Assembly: GCF_015690355.1 (NCBI RefSeq)
Contig: NZ_JADPRT010000016.1
Location: 147,942 to 211,941 of the forward strand
Direction of reading: 5' to 3'
DNA from: Streptacidiphilus fuscans
Lineage (GTDB): Bacteria; Actinomycetota; Actinomycetes; Streptomycetales; Streptomycetaceae
DNA length: 64,000 nt
Shown here: positions 8,855-17,398 of the stretch, piece by piece
Position numbering within the stretch: position 1 is the first letter of the stretch
Layout of the letters: each line of letters starts with the position of its first letter
Program-made: the position numbers and the translations under genes
Notes under the pieces: generated by a model
Database searches by the model: none
Told to the model about the DNA's origin: nothing
The model's input: the letters and a program-made list of their open reading frames with translations, nothing else

Positions 8855-9625
8855 TCAGACCCGGTAGCGGGTGAAGACGTGCACCCGACCCACCTGGACG
8901 AAGCCGCGCCGGGCGTACCAGTGCTGCGGCCAGTCGTCCGGGTCGGCGAGCAGGAAGAACAGGTCCGCGTCCGCGGCCCGGTGCAGGGCGGTGGCGAGGA
9001 CGACGTCGGCGTACCCGCGCCGGGTGTGGGCGTCGGCCGTCACCAGGTCCTCGAACTGCGCGACCTCCCCCGACCGGTAGAGGTCGGCCCAGGACGCCGC
9101 GTCGCCCGCCTGCCGGACCCCGAGCAGGAGCACCTCGTCCGCGCCGCGCAGCCGCGCGCTCCTGCGGTCCACCAGCTGACGGACGGTCTCCTCCGGCTCG
9201 TGCGGCATCCAGACCCGCGTCTGCCGGGTCAGCGCCGACCGCACCTCGTCCAGCGTGAGCTCCTCGGCGGCCCGTACGGGCTCCGGACGCGGGCCCTGGT
9301 GGATCATCACCACCTCGGCGCCGCGGGCGTATCCAGCGGCCGCCAGCGGCCCTGCGCAGGCCTCTCCGTGGCGCTGGGACAGCACCGTGATCCGCCGATG
9401 CCCCGCACCGGCGAGCAGTTCGTCCGCCAGCGCGGGCAGTGCGGCGGGGTCGGGGGTGCCGTCGACCACCAGCTGGTTGTGCTCGTGCGAGCCCGCGTAG
9501 GCCGGGTCCCGGACGGCGAAGCCGCCCTCGAAGTCCTTGCACACGGCCGCCTGCCGCCGGGCGAACCCGGCGAGGAAGGCGGTGGCCCGGTCGAACTGCT
9601 GCTCGGCTGACGTCGGCGCTGACAT
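8855..9625 (-). CDS. GNAT-family N-acetyltransferase
   Basis: 256-aa probable acetyl-CoA-dependent acetyltransferase. The C-terminal GNAT core is recognisable: VAQFEDLVTADAHTRRGYADVVLATAL (acetyl-CoA pyrophosphate loop, RRGYA in place of the usual Q/RxxGxG/A) and HWYARRGFVQVGRVHVFTRY. The N-terminal half looks like the diverged first repeat of a two-domain GNAT. Substrate unknown. The ATG at 9625 (MSAPTSAEQQ) was taken; an ATG at 9640 lies in frame, and a TATGCATACT sequence overlapping it could be a -10 box, so the start is not certain. Confidence 0.82.
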   Translation of the reverse strand: MSAPTSAEQQFDRATAFLAGFARRQAAVCKDFEGGFAVRDPAYAGSHEHNQLVVDGTPDPAALPALADELLAGAGHRRITVLSQRHGEACAGPLAAAGYARGAEVVMIHQGPRPEPVRAAEELTLDEVRSALTRQTRVWMPHEPEETVRQLVDRRSARLRGADEVLLLGVRQAGDAASWADLYRSGEVAQFEDLVTADAHTRRGYADVVLATALHRAADADLFFLLADPDDWPQHWYARRGFVQVGRVHVFTRYRV

Positions 9626-9672
9626 CCGCTCAGTATGCATACGTCCGCTGCACCGGTCACCGGAAATACAAG

Positions 9673-9710
9673 CGAGCCGGCCACCCCGCTGACGCGGAGT
9701 GACCGGCTCG
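9673..9710 (-). terminator. Terminator downstream of the HU gene
   Basis: Inverted repeat of about 17 pairs with two mismatches and a 4-base loop, located 20 bases past the HU stop and followed on the minus strand by a T-rich stretch. It lies between HU and the acetyltransferase gene. Confidence 0.7.
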
Positions 9711-9730
9711 TGCTGCTTGACGCCCAGGGC

Positions 9731-10012
9731 TCACTTGCCCTTGGCGGCCTCCTTGAGCTTGGAGCCCGCCGAGACCTTGACGCTGTAGCCGGCCGCGATC
9801 TGGATCGGGTCACCGGTCTGCGGGTTGCGGGCGGTACGGGCGGCACGGTGGGTGCGCTCGAAGGTCAGGAAGCCGGGGATGGTGACCTTCTCGTCGCCCT
9901 TGGCGACGACGTCGCCGACGACCTCGGCGAAGGCGGCCAGGACGGCGTCCGCGTCCTTGCGGGTCACCTCGGCGCGCTCGGAGAGCGCGGCCACCAGCTC
10001 ACTGCGGTTCAT
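9731..10012 (-). CDS. hupA: HU-family nucleoid DNA-binding protein
   Basis: 93-aa histone-like protein that bends and compacts DNA as a dimer. Full-length HU fold: N-terminal helices starting MNRSELVAALSE, the signature block GFLTFERTHRAARTARNPQTG that holds the beta-arm proline-containing tip region, and the short C-terminal KLKEAAKGK. It lacks the long Lys/Ala-rich tail of the sporulation HupS type, so this is the vegetative HupA type. ATG at 10012 is preceded by GGAG at six bases. The position next to murA and the malic enzyme gene matches Streptomyces hupA. Monocistronic, with its own terminator at 9673-9710. Confidence 0.95.
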   Translation of the reverse strand: MNRSELVAALSERAEVTRKDADAVLAAFAEVVGDVVAKGDEKVTIPGFLTFERTHRAARTARNPQTGDPIQIAAGYSVKVSAGSKLKEAAKGK

Positions 10013-10427
10013 GTGTACTCCATTGTGGTCTGTCGCGTTGCGATCCTCGGCTGCCCCGGAGGACCGCCACCTCGGCTGCCGAGCCGAGCGCCACGGAAGT
10101 GGCGTCCCAGCAGGCGAGGGGTGTGCTGAGCACGAATCCTGCCCCCATTCCCGCCGGGAAAGCGAATCCGGCACCCGCGAGAGTCACACGAACAGCGCCA
10201 CGAACACGCCGTCCGGACTCTCGCCGGACACTCTAGGCGGACGATTCCACACCTTTCGGAACCGACGCGCCGTTGCCACCGTATCGGTTGCTGTGCGTAG
10301 TCCCCAAACGTGAAACGGCCATTTCGCGGACGGGGGAACCACGCAATTTGTCAGGGGCGCGGGGCTCTGCTGATCTGCGGCTCCTCCCCCTGCCTTCGGC
10401 GGGGGGACCCCCAGCGTGGGCGCGAGG
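10013..10427. other. Gene-free stretch between HU and the malic enzyme gene
   Basis: 415 bases with no credible gene. It should contain the promoter of the strongly expressed HU gene (minus strand, left side). A moderately AT-rich stretch around 10240-10325 stands out. The right-hand part begins with a caggggcgcgggg block, seen also at the edges of the two larger inverted-repeat elements at 32384 and 44631, and ends in the terminator at 10385-10407. No RNA gene recognised. Confidence 0.5.
10385..10407 (-). terminator. Terminator of the malic enzyme gene
   Basis: Ten-pair GC hairpin (one G-T pair) with a 3-base loop, beginning 20 bases beyond the malic enzyme stop. There is no U-tract, as is common in actinomycete terminators. 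Confidence 0.65.
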
Positions 10428-11873
10428 TCAGCCGTGAACGACCGGGATCGCCCCGGTCTCGGTCACCGCAGGGGCCTGCGCCGAGCCCGCCTCGTGGGCG
10501 GCCTCGCGGACCGCCGCCGCGACCGTCTTCGCGACGTCCGGGTGGAAGACGCTCGGGATGATGTAGTTGGCGTTGAGCTCGTCCGCGCCCACCGTGCCGG
10601 CCAGCGCGCGCGACGCGGCCAGCATCATCTCGGTGTTGACCGTCCGGCTCTGCGCGTCCAGCAGGCCGCGGAAGACACCCGGGAAGACCAGCACGTTGTT
10701 GATCTGGTTCGGGAAGTCGCTACGCCCCGTGGCGACGACCGCGGCCGTCTGGCGGGCCACGGCCGGGTCGACCTCCGGGTCGGGGTTGGCCAGCGCGAAG
10801 ACGATCGCGTCGTCCGCCATCGCCGCGATGTCGTCGCCGTCGAGGACGTTCGGCGCGGAGACGCCGATGAAGACGTCGGCGCCGTGCACGGCCTCCTTCA
10901 GCGAGCCGGTGCGGTTGCTGCGGTTGGTGTTCTCGGCGATCCAGCGGAGCGAGTCGTTGAGGTCGTCGCGGCCCAGGTGGACGACGCCCTTCACGTCCGC
11001 GACCGTGGCGTGCTGCACGCCCGCCGCCATCAGCAGCTTGAGGATCGCGGTGCCGGCCGCGCCCGCGCCGGACATGACGACGCGCACGTCGCCGATGTGC
11101 TTGCCGACCACCTGCAGCGCGTTCATCAGCGCGGCGAGGACGACGATCGCGGTGCCGTGCTGGTCGTCGTGGAAGACGGGGATGTCCAGCGCCTCACGCA
11201 GCCGCGCCTCGATCTCGAAGCAGCGCGGGGCGGAGATGTCCTCCAGGTTGATGCCCGCGAAGCCCGGGGCGATGGCCTTGACGATGGCCACGATCTCATC
11301 GCTGTCCTGGGTGTCCAGGCAGATCGGCCACGCGTCGATGCCGGCGAACCGCTTGAACAGGGCCGCCTTGCCCTCCATGACCGGCAGCGCGGCCTTCGGG
11401 CCGATGTTGCCGAGGCCCAGCACCGCGGAGCCGTCGGTGACCACGGCGACGCTGTTGCGCTTGATGGTGAGGCGGCGCGCGTCGTCGGGGTTCTCGGCGA
11501 TGGCCATGCAGACGCGGGCGACGCCCGGCGTGTAGATCATGGACAGGTCGTCACGGTTGCGGATCGGCAGCTTGCTGGACATCTCGATCTTGCCGCCGAG
11601 GTGCATCAGGAAGGTGCGGTCGGAGACCTTGCCGATGGAGATGCCCTCGATGGTGCGGAGCTTCTCGACGATCTCCTCGGCGTGGGCGACCGAGACGGCC
11701 GCGATGGTGACGTCGATCCGGAGCGCCTCGAGGCCGGACGCCGTCACGTCGAGACCGGTCACGGTCCCGCCGGAGGACTCCACGGACGTGGTGATCTGGC
11801 TCACCGCGTTGCCGCGGGCCGGGACCTCCAGCCGCACTGTGATCGAGTTGGACACACTGGGGACCGCCGCCAT
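10428..11873 (-). CDS. NAD-dependent malic enzyme with N-terminal ACT domain
   Basis: Oxidative decarboxylation of malate to pyruvate, linking the TCA cycle to gluconeogenesis and precursor supply. 481 aa. Residues ~10-85 form an ACT regulatory domain (SITVRLEVPARGNAVSQI... VEKLRTIEGI). The catalytic part includes YTPGVARVC with the catalytic Tyr, KRNSVAVVTDGSAVLGLGNIGP with the catalytic Lys region, metal-binding FAGINLEDISAPRCFEIE and DIPVFHDDQHGTAIV, then a Rossmann NAD site MSGAGAAGTAILKLL. Start: ATG at 11873 with GAAGG upstream; the open frame extends much further without family similarity. Neighbour order HU, malic enzyme, helicase matches S. coelicolor. Confidence 0.95.
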   Translation of the reverse strand: MAAVPSVSNSITVRLEVPARGNAVSQITTSVESSGGTVTGLDVTASGLEALRIDVTIAAVSVAHAEEIVEKLRTIEGISIGKVSDRTFLMHLGGKIEMSSKLPIRNRDDLSMIYTPGVARVCMAIAENPDDARRLTIKRNSVAVVTDGSAVLGLGNIGPKAALPVMEGKAALFKRFAGIDAWPICLDTQDSDEIVAIVKAIAPGFAGINLEDISAPRCFEIEARLREALDIPVFHDDQHGTAIVVLAALMNALQVVGKHIGDVRVVMSGAGAAGTAILKLLMAAGVQHATVADVKGVVHLGRDDLNDSLRWIAENTNRSNRTGSLKEAVHGADVFIGVSAPNVLDGDDIAAMADDAIVFALANPDPEVDPAVARQTAAVVATGRSDFPNQINNVLVFPGVFRGLLDAQSRTVNTEMMLAASRALAGTVGADELNANYIIPSVFHPDVAKTVAAAVREAAHEAGSAQAPAVTETGAIPVVHG

Positions 11874-12273
11874 CGACGTTGCCTTCTTCCTGTACCCGCT
11901 GTTCGACTGTGCTGTGGAATGAGTCGTCCCGATCGTCCCACCTACTTGCCGGTAGGCGGAAATATTGTTCCGCAGCGTGGACGAAACCTGAGATGCTCCG
12001 GCCTCGGCGTCCGACTCCCACAGACCATCCTGCCTGCGCATCCGCCGGTCCGGCGCCCCGCAGCGACACTCCGCCGAGAGTTCGCCGCGCGTTCGGGACG
12101 GAGGCACTTCAGGACAGATGTGGAAGAGGGGAATGCGTTCCGGGGGACCTTTGTTACTCTGGCTGTACGGCACCGGCTCGATCCAAGCCCCCGGGCCCAA
12201 CCTTCGTCGCTACGAGCGACCACTTGCCGCGAGGCGAGCATGGCGGGTCGGTGCCGTATCAGACGCTCCGTCA
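11874..12273. other. Gene-free stretch upstream of the malic enzyme gene
   Basis: 400 bases between the malic enzyme start and the hairpin at 12274. Together with the hairpin and the 54 bases beyond it this is a 491-base gap. It presumably carries the malic enzyme promoter. Short open frames exist on both strands, but none has a plausible ribosome site or composition. The AT-rich patch around 12120-12180 on the plus strand could be a second promoter for an RNA ending at the hairpin; nothing identifiable as a known RNA family was seen. Confidence 0.4.
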
Positions 12274-12310
12274 GTCAGGGCTCCCTACCGATCCGGTAGG
12301 GAGCCCTGAC
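12274..12310. terminator. Very strong hairpin downstream of helD
   Basis: Perfect 17-bp inverted repeat with a 3-base loop, 54 bases after the helD stop on the minus strand. Being perfect, it would work in both directions. Confidence 0.85.
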
Positions 12311-12364
12311 TGCGTGCGCCGAACTGATGCCGCATCAGCAGCGTCAGCGCGGGTCAGCCCGCGC

Positions 12365-14746
12365 TCAGCCGTGCAGCAGCGCCGGGACGCCGGCCGAGTC
12401 CGGCAGGTCCAGCGGGCCGCTCAGCACGGTCAGCCGCTGCGTCGCCCGCGTCAGCGCCACGTAGAGCACCCGCAGGCCCGCCTCCGACTCCCCCGCGATG
12501 CCCGACGGGTCGGCGACCACGGTGGCGTCGTACTCCAGGCCCTTGGCCTCCAGGCTGCCCAGCGCGACGGCGCGCTCGCCGAGGCCCGCGATCCACTCGC
12601 GCGCCTCCTCGCGCCGCTCCATCGGCACCACGATGCCGACGGTGCCCTGGACCTCGTCCAGCAGCCGCGCCACCTCCGACCGCGCGGCCTCGCCCATCGC
12701 GTCCTCCGTCGCGACCGCCGCGAAGCGCGGCAGCGCCCCGGTCGAGCGGACCGCGACGGGTGGCTCGGTGCCGGGCGCGGCCTGGGCCAGGATCCGCGAG
12801 GCGACCTCGGCGATCTCGGCCGGGTTGCGGTAGTTGGTGGTCAGCGTGAAGCGTCGGCGCGGCTTGGACCCGAGGGTCTCGTCCATCGCCGCCTGCGCCT
12901 CCGCCGGGTCGATCCAGGACGACTGGGCCGGGTCGCCGACGATGGTCCAGGTCGCGTTGCGGGCGCGGCGGCCGACCATCCGCCACTGCATCGGCGTCAG
13001 GTCCTGCGCCTCGTCCACGATGACGTGGGCGTAGTCGCGGCGATCGGCGGCAGCCGCGGCGCGCTGCTCCTGCTCGCGGCGCTGGCGGTCGCCGTAGGTG
13101 GTGACCTCGTCCAGGCCGGTGAGCGCGTCGACCGGGTCCACCTCGCGCACCCGCGGCCGGTACGGCTCGCCGAGCTGCACCTGGAGCTCGTCCAGCAGCG
13201 CCACGTCGGCGACGCTGACGCCGCCGCGACCGCGCCGGTCCAGATGCCGCCAGGAGTCGACCAGCAGCCGCAGCTCAGGCCGGGTGAAAGCGCCACGGGC
13301 CAGGCCGCCGAGGCGGCGCTGGTCGGCGAGGGCGGCCAGCACCGCGCGCGGCGTCAGCGCGGGCCACCACGCGTCCAAGAAGTCGAGGAAGACGTCCTCG
13401 TCGGTGACGTACTCCTCGAACGCCTCCCGCTGCCGCTGGAGCTCCTCGCGCTCGTAGCGGTCCGCCGGGGTCGGGCGACCGCGCCGCAGCTGGGTCCAGA
13501 GCGCGTCGAGCAGCACCCGCCGGGCACGCGGCCGGAGCAGGTTGACCGGCGTGTTGCCGCCGAGCACCGTGCGGCGGAGTCCGCGCAGGTTGTCGGCGTC
13601 CAGCTTGAGCACCTCGCCCAAGGCGACGACGCGCAGCTCGGAGGGGGTGTCCGGGCCGTCGAGCGCGGCACGAGCGGCCCGGCGCAGCAGCGCGACCATC
13701 CGCGAGGAGCCCTTGAGCCGGGCGGTCTCCGGGATGTCGTAGCGGTCGGCCTCCTCGCCGTCGACCAGGCTGCCGATGGCGCGGATGGCGACCTGGCCCT
13801 CCTCGCCCAGCGCGGGCAGCACGCCCTCGGTGTAGGAGACGAGCAGCGGCGTCGGGCTGACCACCAGGATGCCGCCCGCGTACCGGCGGCGGTCGTGGTA
13901 GAGCAGGTAGGCGGCGCGGTGCAGGGCGACGGCGGTCTTGCCGGTACCCGGACCACCCGTGACCAGGGTGGCCCCGGCCGCCTGGGCGCGGATCACCTCG
14001 TCCTGCTCCTGCTGGATCGAGGAGACGATGTCGCGCATCGTGTGGCTGCGGGCCCGGCCGAGCGTCGCCATCAGCGCGCCGTCGCCGACGACGGTGATCG
14101 GGCGCCCGTCGAGGCGCGGCTCCAGGTCGGGGCGGAGCAGGTCGTCCTCGACGCCGAGCACCTTGCGTCCGCGCGAGCGGATCACCCGGCGGCGCACCAC
14201 CCGGCCGGGCTGACGCGGGGTGGCCCGGTAGAAGGGCGCGGCTGCGGGCGCGCGCCAGTCGATGACCAGCGGGCCGTACTCGGCGTCGAGCACGCCGAGG
14301 CGGCCGATGTGCAGGGTTTCCGCGATGTCCGGGTCGGCCGGGTCGAGCGGGGTCTGCGAGGGGAAGCCGTCCTCCTCGGGGCGGTCCGGCGCCTGGAGGT
14401 CGATCCGGCCGAAGAGGAAGTCCTCGAACTCGTTGGTGAGCCGCTGGAGATGGCGTCCGGCCTGGTAGGCCTGGGCGTCGCGCTCGGCGAGCGCGCCCGG
14501 CGTCCCGGCCAGGAACTTGCGGTTGGCGTCGTCCAGGATGAACTCGGCCTCGGCGAGCTTCTCGCCGAGCCGCTGGTAGACCGTGTCGAGGTGGGCCTGC
14601 TCGACCGCGATCTCGCGGTCGAACACCGTCTCCTCCGCGGTCCCCGACAAGGATTCGGACTTCTCGGGCATCTCTGCCGCCGCAAGGCTGCGGTCGGCCC
14701 TGTGGTCGGCCGTGTGTTCGGTCGTGTGCTGCGTGGGCGAGGCCAA
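12365..14746 (-). CDS. helD: HelD-type superfamily 1 helicase (RNA polymerase recycling factor)
   Basis: UvrD/Rep-like ATPase that, in the HelD family, inserts into RNA polymerase and frees it from DNA or stalled complexes. 793 aa. The N-terminal ~150 residues form the long helical arm (FDREIAVEQAHLDTVYQRLG... YQAGRHLQRLTNEFE) that reaches into the secondary channel in family members. Walker A GGPGTGKT has K270; Walker B HVIVDEAQDLTPMQWRM is near residues 572-588. Later SF1 motifs include TTNYRNPAEI and LRVLYVALTRATQRL. TTG start at 14746, with AGGGG seven bases upstream. The class II actinobacterial HelD is linked to rifampicin tolerance; whether this one is cannot be read from sequence. A strong terminator follows. 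Confidence 0.92.
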   Translation of the reverse strand: MASPTQHTTEHTADHRADRSLAAAEMPEKSESLSGTAEETVFDREIAVEQAHLDTVYQRLGEKLAEAEFILDDANRKFLAGTPGALAERDAQAYQAGRHLQRLTNEFEDFLFGRIDLQAPDRPEEDGFPSQTPLDPADPDIAETLHIGRLGVLDAEYGPLVIDWRAPAAAPFYRATPRQPGRVVRRRVIRSRGRKVLGVEDDLLRPDLEPRLDGRPITVVGDGALMATLGRARSHTMRDIVSSIQQEQDEVIRAQAAGATLVTGGPGTGKTAVALHRAAYLLYHDRRRYAGGILVVSPTPLLVSYTEGVLPALGEEGQVAIRAIGSLVDGEEADRYDIPETARLKGSSRMVALLRRAARAALDGPDTPSELRVVALGEVLKLDADNLRGLRRTVLGGNTPVNLLRPRARRVLLDALWTQLRRGRPTPADRYEREELQRQREAFEEYVTDEDVFLDFLDAWWPALTPRAVLAALADQRRLGGLARGAFTRPELRLLVDSWRHLDRRGRGGVSVADVALLDELQVQLGEPYRPRVREVDPVDALTGLDEVTTYGDRQRREQEQRAAAAADRRDYAHVIVDEAQDLTPMQWRMVGRRARNATWTIVGDPAQSSWIDPAEAQAAMDETLGSKPRRRFTLTTNYRNPAEIAEVASRILAQAAPGTEPPVAVRSTGALPRFAAVATEDAMGEAARSEVARLLDEVQGTVGIVVPMERREEAREWIAGLGERAVALGSLEAKGLEYDATVVADPSGIAGESEAGLRVLYVALTRATQRLTVLSGPLDLPDSAGVPALLHG

Positions 14747-14806
14747 TGAGATCCCCTGTGGTCCAACGTGGGCGCTGCGTTTCCCCGAAAAAGGGAACTG
14801 TTGATC

Positions 14807-15943
14807 CTACGCCCTCCGGGCGCTCGGGTGGAGGGCCACCGTCCGCTCGGTTGCGTCGGGAGCGAGGAAAGTCAGCAGCTCAGCGGCCTCGGCCTCGATC
14901 CGTTCACGCACGGCCGCCGCCTGCCGGGCGAACAACTCGATCTCCAGCGCGGCCGGTTCGCCCTTCCGCTTCGGCCGTGCGTACGACCACGCGCCGGCGA
15001 GCCGCCCGTCCACCAGCAGCGCGGGACGGTAGCCGTTGCCCCGGGAGAAGAGCTCGGCCCGCTCGCGCTCATCCAGGACCCGGCTGCGGTCGGCGTGTCC
15101 GATCAGCACGTTGTCGTAGTCCGGCAGGAAACGCGGCGGCGCGGGGGTCTCCGGGTCGGGACGCGGCGCGTCGGGGAGGTCGAAGAGCTCCCGGCCGGTC
15201 ACGGCGTCGGCGAAGACCGCGAGCTGTGGCCGCAGCCGTTCGAACACCTCGCCGAGCCGGGTCACCCCGCTCCAGCTCTGCGCGTCCTGGACGCTCGCGG
15301 GCCCGAACCCGGCGAGGTAGCGCAGCACGATCGCCTCGACGTCGGGCCGCTGCTGCGGACGGCCGAGCCAGGACTCGACGGTGGTGAGGGTGGCCGCCAG
15401 ACTGCGGCCCCACTCCCCGCGCGGGGTGACCTGGACCAGCGAGAACTTGTAGCGCACCGCCGTGCTGAGCGCGGCGGGCTCGCACCCGGGGAACCGCTCG
15501 GCCAGCGCGGCGCCCAGCCTGGCAGGCGTCAGCGGATCAGCGTCCAGCAGCTCACGGGCGGCGGCCCAGAGCGCCTCGGGCTCGACCCCGGCCAGCGGGC
15601 CGCGGAAGACCACCCGCTCGCCGTACGGGGTGGCGTCGTGCACGGGCTGGGTGAACGCCCGCAGGGTGAGCGCGTCCTCGACGTCGTGCAGGTGGATCGT
15701 CCCGCGCAGCGTCGACAGCCGGACGGTGCGCCGCTCGGCCAGCAGCGCGGAGGCCTCGGCAGGGTCGAAGTCGGCGATCCGCGACCACAGGGCGGTGTAG
15801 GGGTTCAGCGGGATCTGCGACTGCAGGCCGACCAGCCGCCCGATCACGTCGAGCGGCGTCCGGCGCACGCGGGACAGCAGGAACTGACGCTCCATCAAGG
15901 CCCGATTCAGGGCACGTCGGTCGAGTGCGCGGGGGGTCGCCAT
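14807..15943 (-). CDS. Winged-helix DNA glycosylase family protein (HTH_42, AlkZ-like)
   Basis: 378-aa member of the HTH_42 superfamily, which includes AlkZ (azinomycin self-resistance) and E. coli YcaQ/AlkX, glycosylases that remove bulky alkylated bases or unhook interstrand crosslinks. The catalytic region is visible at residues ~38-54, GLQSQIPLNPYTALWSR. Its QSQ is the Q-x-Q motif of the AlkZ-like branch. Further tandem winged-helix segments follow (e.g. LRGTIHLHDVEDAL, FLPDYDNVLIGHADRSR). ATG at 15943 gives the usual N-terminus MATPRALDRRALNRALM. Lies upstream of helD on the same strand with a 60-base gap that contains a weak hairpin. A second family member of the other branch is at 54911-56134. 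Substrate unknown. Confidence 0.82.
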   Translation of the reverse strand: MATPRALDRRALNRALMERQFLLSRVRRTPLDVIGRLVGLQSQIPLNPYTALWSRIADFDPAEASALLAERRTVRLSTLRGTIHLHDVEDALTLRAFTQPVHDATPYGERVVFRGPLAGVEPEALWAAARELLDADPLTPARLGAALAERFPGCEPAALSTAVRYKFSLVQVTPRGEWGRSLAATLTTVESWLGRPQQRPDVEAIVLRYLAGFGPASVQDAQSWSGVTRLGEVFERLRPQLAVFADAVTGRELFDLPDAPRPDPETPAPPRFLPDYDNVLIGHADRSRVLDERERAELFSRGNGYRPALLVDGRLAGAWSYARPKRKGEPAALEIELFARQAAAVRERIEAEAAELLTFLAPDATERTVALHPSARRA

Positions 15944-16035
15944 GGGACCCAGCCTAGGCAGCCGCGGCGGCCCGCGCGGTGCTAGCGGTGCGACTTCCCC
16001 TCCGGCACTCGACACCCTCCGCATAGACAGCCACG

Positions 16036-16077
16036 AACTAGTTGACAGGAGACTAGTTTCATTGCGACTATCGATCC
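16036..16077 (+). promoter_or_regulatory. Consensus promoter with overlapping inverted-repeat operator, leaderless start
   Basis: TTGACA at 16042-16047, an 18-base spacer, then GACTAT at 16066-16071. The ATG of the monooxygenase is at 16078, seven bases past the -10 box, where transcription should begin, so the mRNA is predicted to be leaderless. The -35 box sits inside a perfect 7-bp inverted repeat, AACTAGT (16036-16042) and ACTAGTT (16052-16058), with a 9-base spacer. This geometry is typical of a TetR/MarR-type operator. No such regulator is encoded nearby in the window. Confidence 0.7.
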
Positions 16078-17310
16078 ATGGACAAGACGACCACCACCCA
16101 GCTTCAGGCGGGCACCGCGTCGCAGCGGGTCCGCACCGCACTGGTCATCGGGGGCGGCATCGCCGGCCCCGTCGTCGCGACGGCCCTGCAGCGGGTCGGC
16201 ATCCGCGCCACCGTCTGCGAGGCCTACGCCGGAACCGCCGACGGCATCGGCGGCGGGATGGGGTTCGCCCCCAACGGCCTCGAAGCCCTGGACGCCGTCG
16301 GCATCGGCGACGCGGTCCGCGCCGTCAGCACGCCGATGGAGGGCATGGTCATCGAGAGCTGGAACGGCAAGCACCTCGGCGAGTTCGGCAACCTGCCCGG
16401 CGTCCCGGCGCAGCGGTTCGTGCAGCGCTCCGACCTCTACCGGGTGCTGAACGACGCGGCCGAGGCCGCGGGCGTCACCACGCTGACCGGCAGGCGCCTG
16501 GTCGACGCGGTCGACGACGGCACCCAGGTCACCGCGCGCTTCGAGGACGGCAGCACCGCCACCGCCGACCTGCTGATCGGCGCGGACGGCATCCACTCCA
16601 CGGTCCGGCGGCTGATCGACCCGTCCGCGCCCGACGCGGAGTACGCGGGCACGCACAGCTTCGGCGGCTGGGTCGAGGACAGCGGCCTGCCGGACACCGG
16701 CGGCAAGATGTACATGTCCTTCGGCAAGCGGGCCTTCCTCGGCTGGCAGGTCTTCGAGGACGGCCGCTGCCTCTGGTTCGTCAACCTCCCCAGCACGACC
16801 CCGGTCACCGTGGCCGAGCAGCGCGCGAAGGGCGCGGAGTTCTGGCTCCGGACGATGGTCGAGCTGTTCCGCGAGGACGCCAACCCGGCCGTCCGGCTGC
16901 TGGAGCGGACCGATCCCGGGGAGCTGATGTTCGCGGGCAGCATGGAGTTCATGCCCTCGGTCCCGACCTGGAGCCGCGGCCGGATGGTCCTGGTCGGCGA
17001 CGCGGTGCACGCCCCTTCGTCCAGCTCGGGCCAGGGCGCGTCGCTGGCGATCGAGAGCGCCGTGCAGCTCGCCCGCTGCCTGCGCGACCTGCCGGTCGAC
17101 CAGGCGCTGGCCACCTACGAGCAGCTGCGCCGACCCCGAGTGGAGCGGATCATGAAGGCGACGGCCCGCACCAACGCCCGCAAGGCCGCGGGCCCGGTCG
17201 GCCGCGTGGTCAGGGACGCGCTGCTGCCGCTGATGTTCAAGCTGATGAAGCCGGAGAAGTCGGCCTGGCAGTACGTCCACCCGATCGACTTCGCCGCACC
17301 TGTCGCCTGA
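16078..17310 (+). CDS. FAD-dependent aromatic-ring monooxygenase (group A, UbiH/PHBH-like)
   Basis: 410-aa single-component flavin hydroxylase; would use NAD(P)H and oxygen to hydroxylate an aromatic or polyketide-like substrate. FAD signatures in order: Rossmann VIGGGIAGPVVATALQRVG at residues ~23-41, the ADLLIGADGIHSTVRR motif near 160-178 (DG region contacting both FAD and NAD(P)H), and the GD motif MVLVGDAVHAPSSSSGQGAS near 303-322. No membrane segment. There is no ribosome site before the ATG; the promoter at 16036-16077 predicts a leaderless transcript. Substrate unknown; stand-alone, so not obviously part of a biosynthetic cluster. The next gene encodes another flavoprotein. Confidence 0.88.
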   Translation: MDKTTTTQLQAGTASQRVRTALVIGGGIAGPVVATALQRVGIRATVCEAYAGTADGIGGGMGFAPNGLEALDAVGIGDAVRAVSTPMEGMVIESWNGKHLGEFGNLPGVPAQRFVQRSDLYRVLNDAAEAAGVTTLTGRRLVDAVDDGTQVTARFEDGSTATADLLIGADGIHSTVRRLIDPSAPDAEYAGTHSFGGWVEDSGLPDTGGKMYMSFGKRAFLGWQVFEDGRCLWFVNLPSTTPVTVAEQRAKGAEFWLRTMVELFREDANPAVRLLERTDPGELMFAGSMEFMPSVPTWSRGRMVLVGDAVHAPSSSSGQGASLAIESAVQLARCLRDLPVDQALATYEQLRRPRVERIMKATARTNARKAAGPVGRVVRDALLPLMFKLMKPEKSAWQYVHPIDFAAPVA

Positions 17311-17398
17311 GCAGGCACTTCAGGACGGTTTGGGTACAGCCTGAGGCCGAAGGGTGAATCACTTGCAAGATCCACCGATCGCCATGTTGGGTGGTGCC

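Noticed and set aside
12274..12310. Possible transposon end or attachment site
   Set aside because: The inverted repeat is a compact hairpin with a 3-base loop just past a gene stop and has no transposase or target duplication nearby; a terminator explains it.
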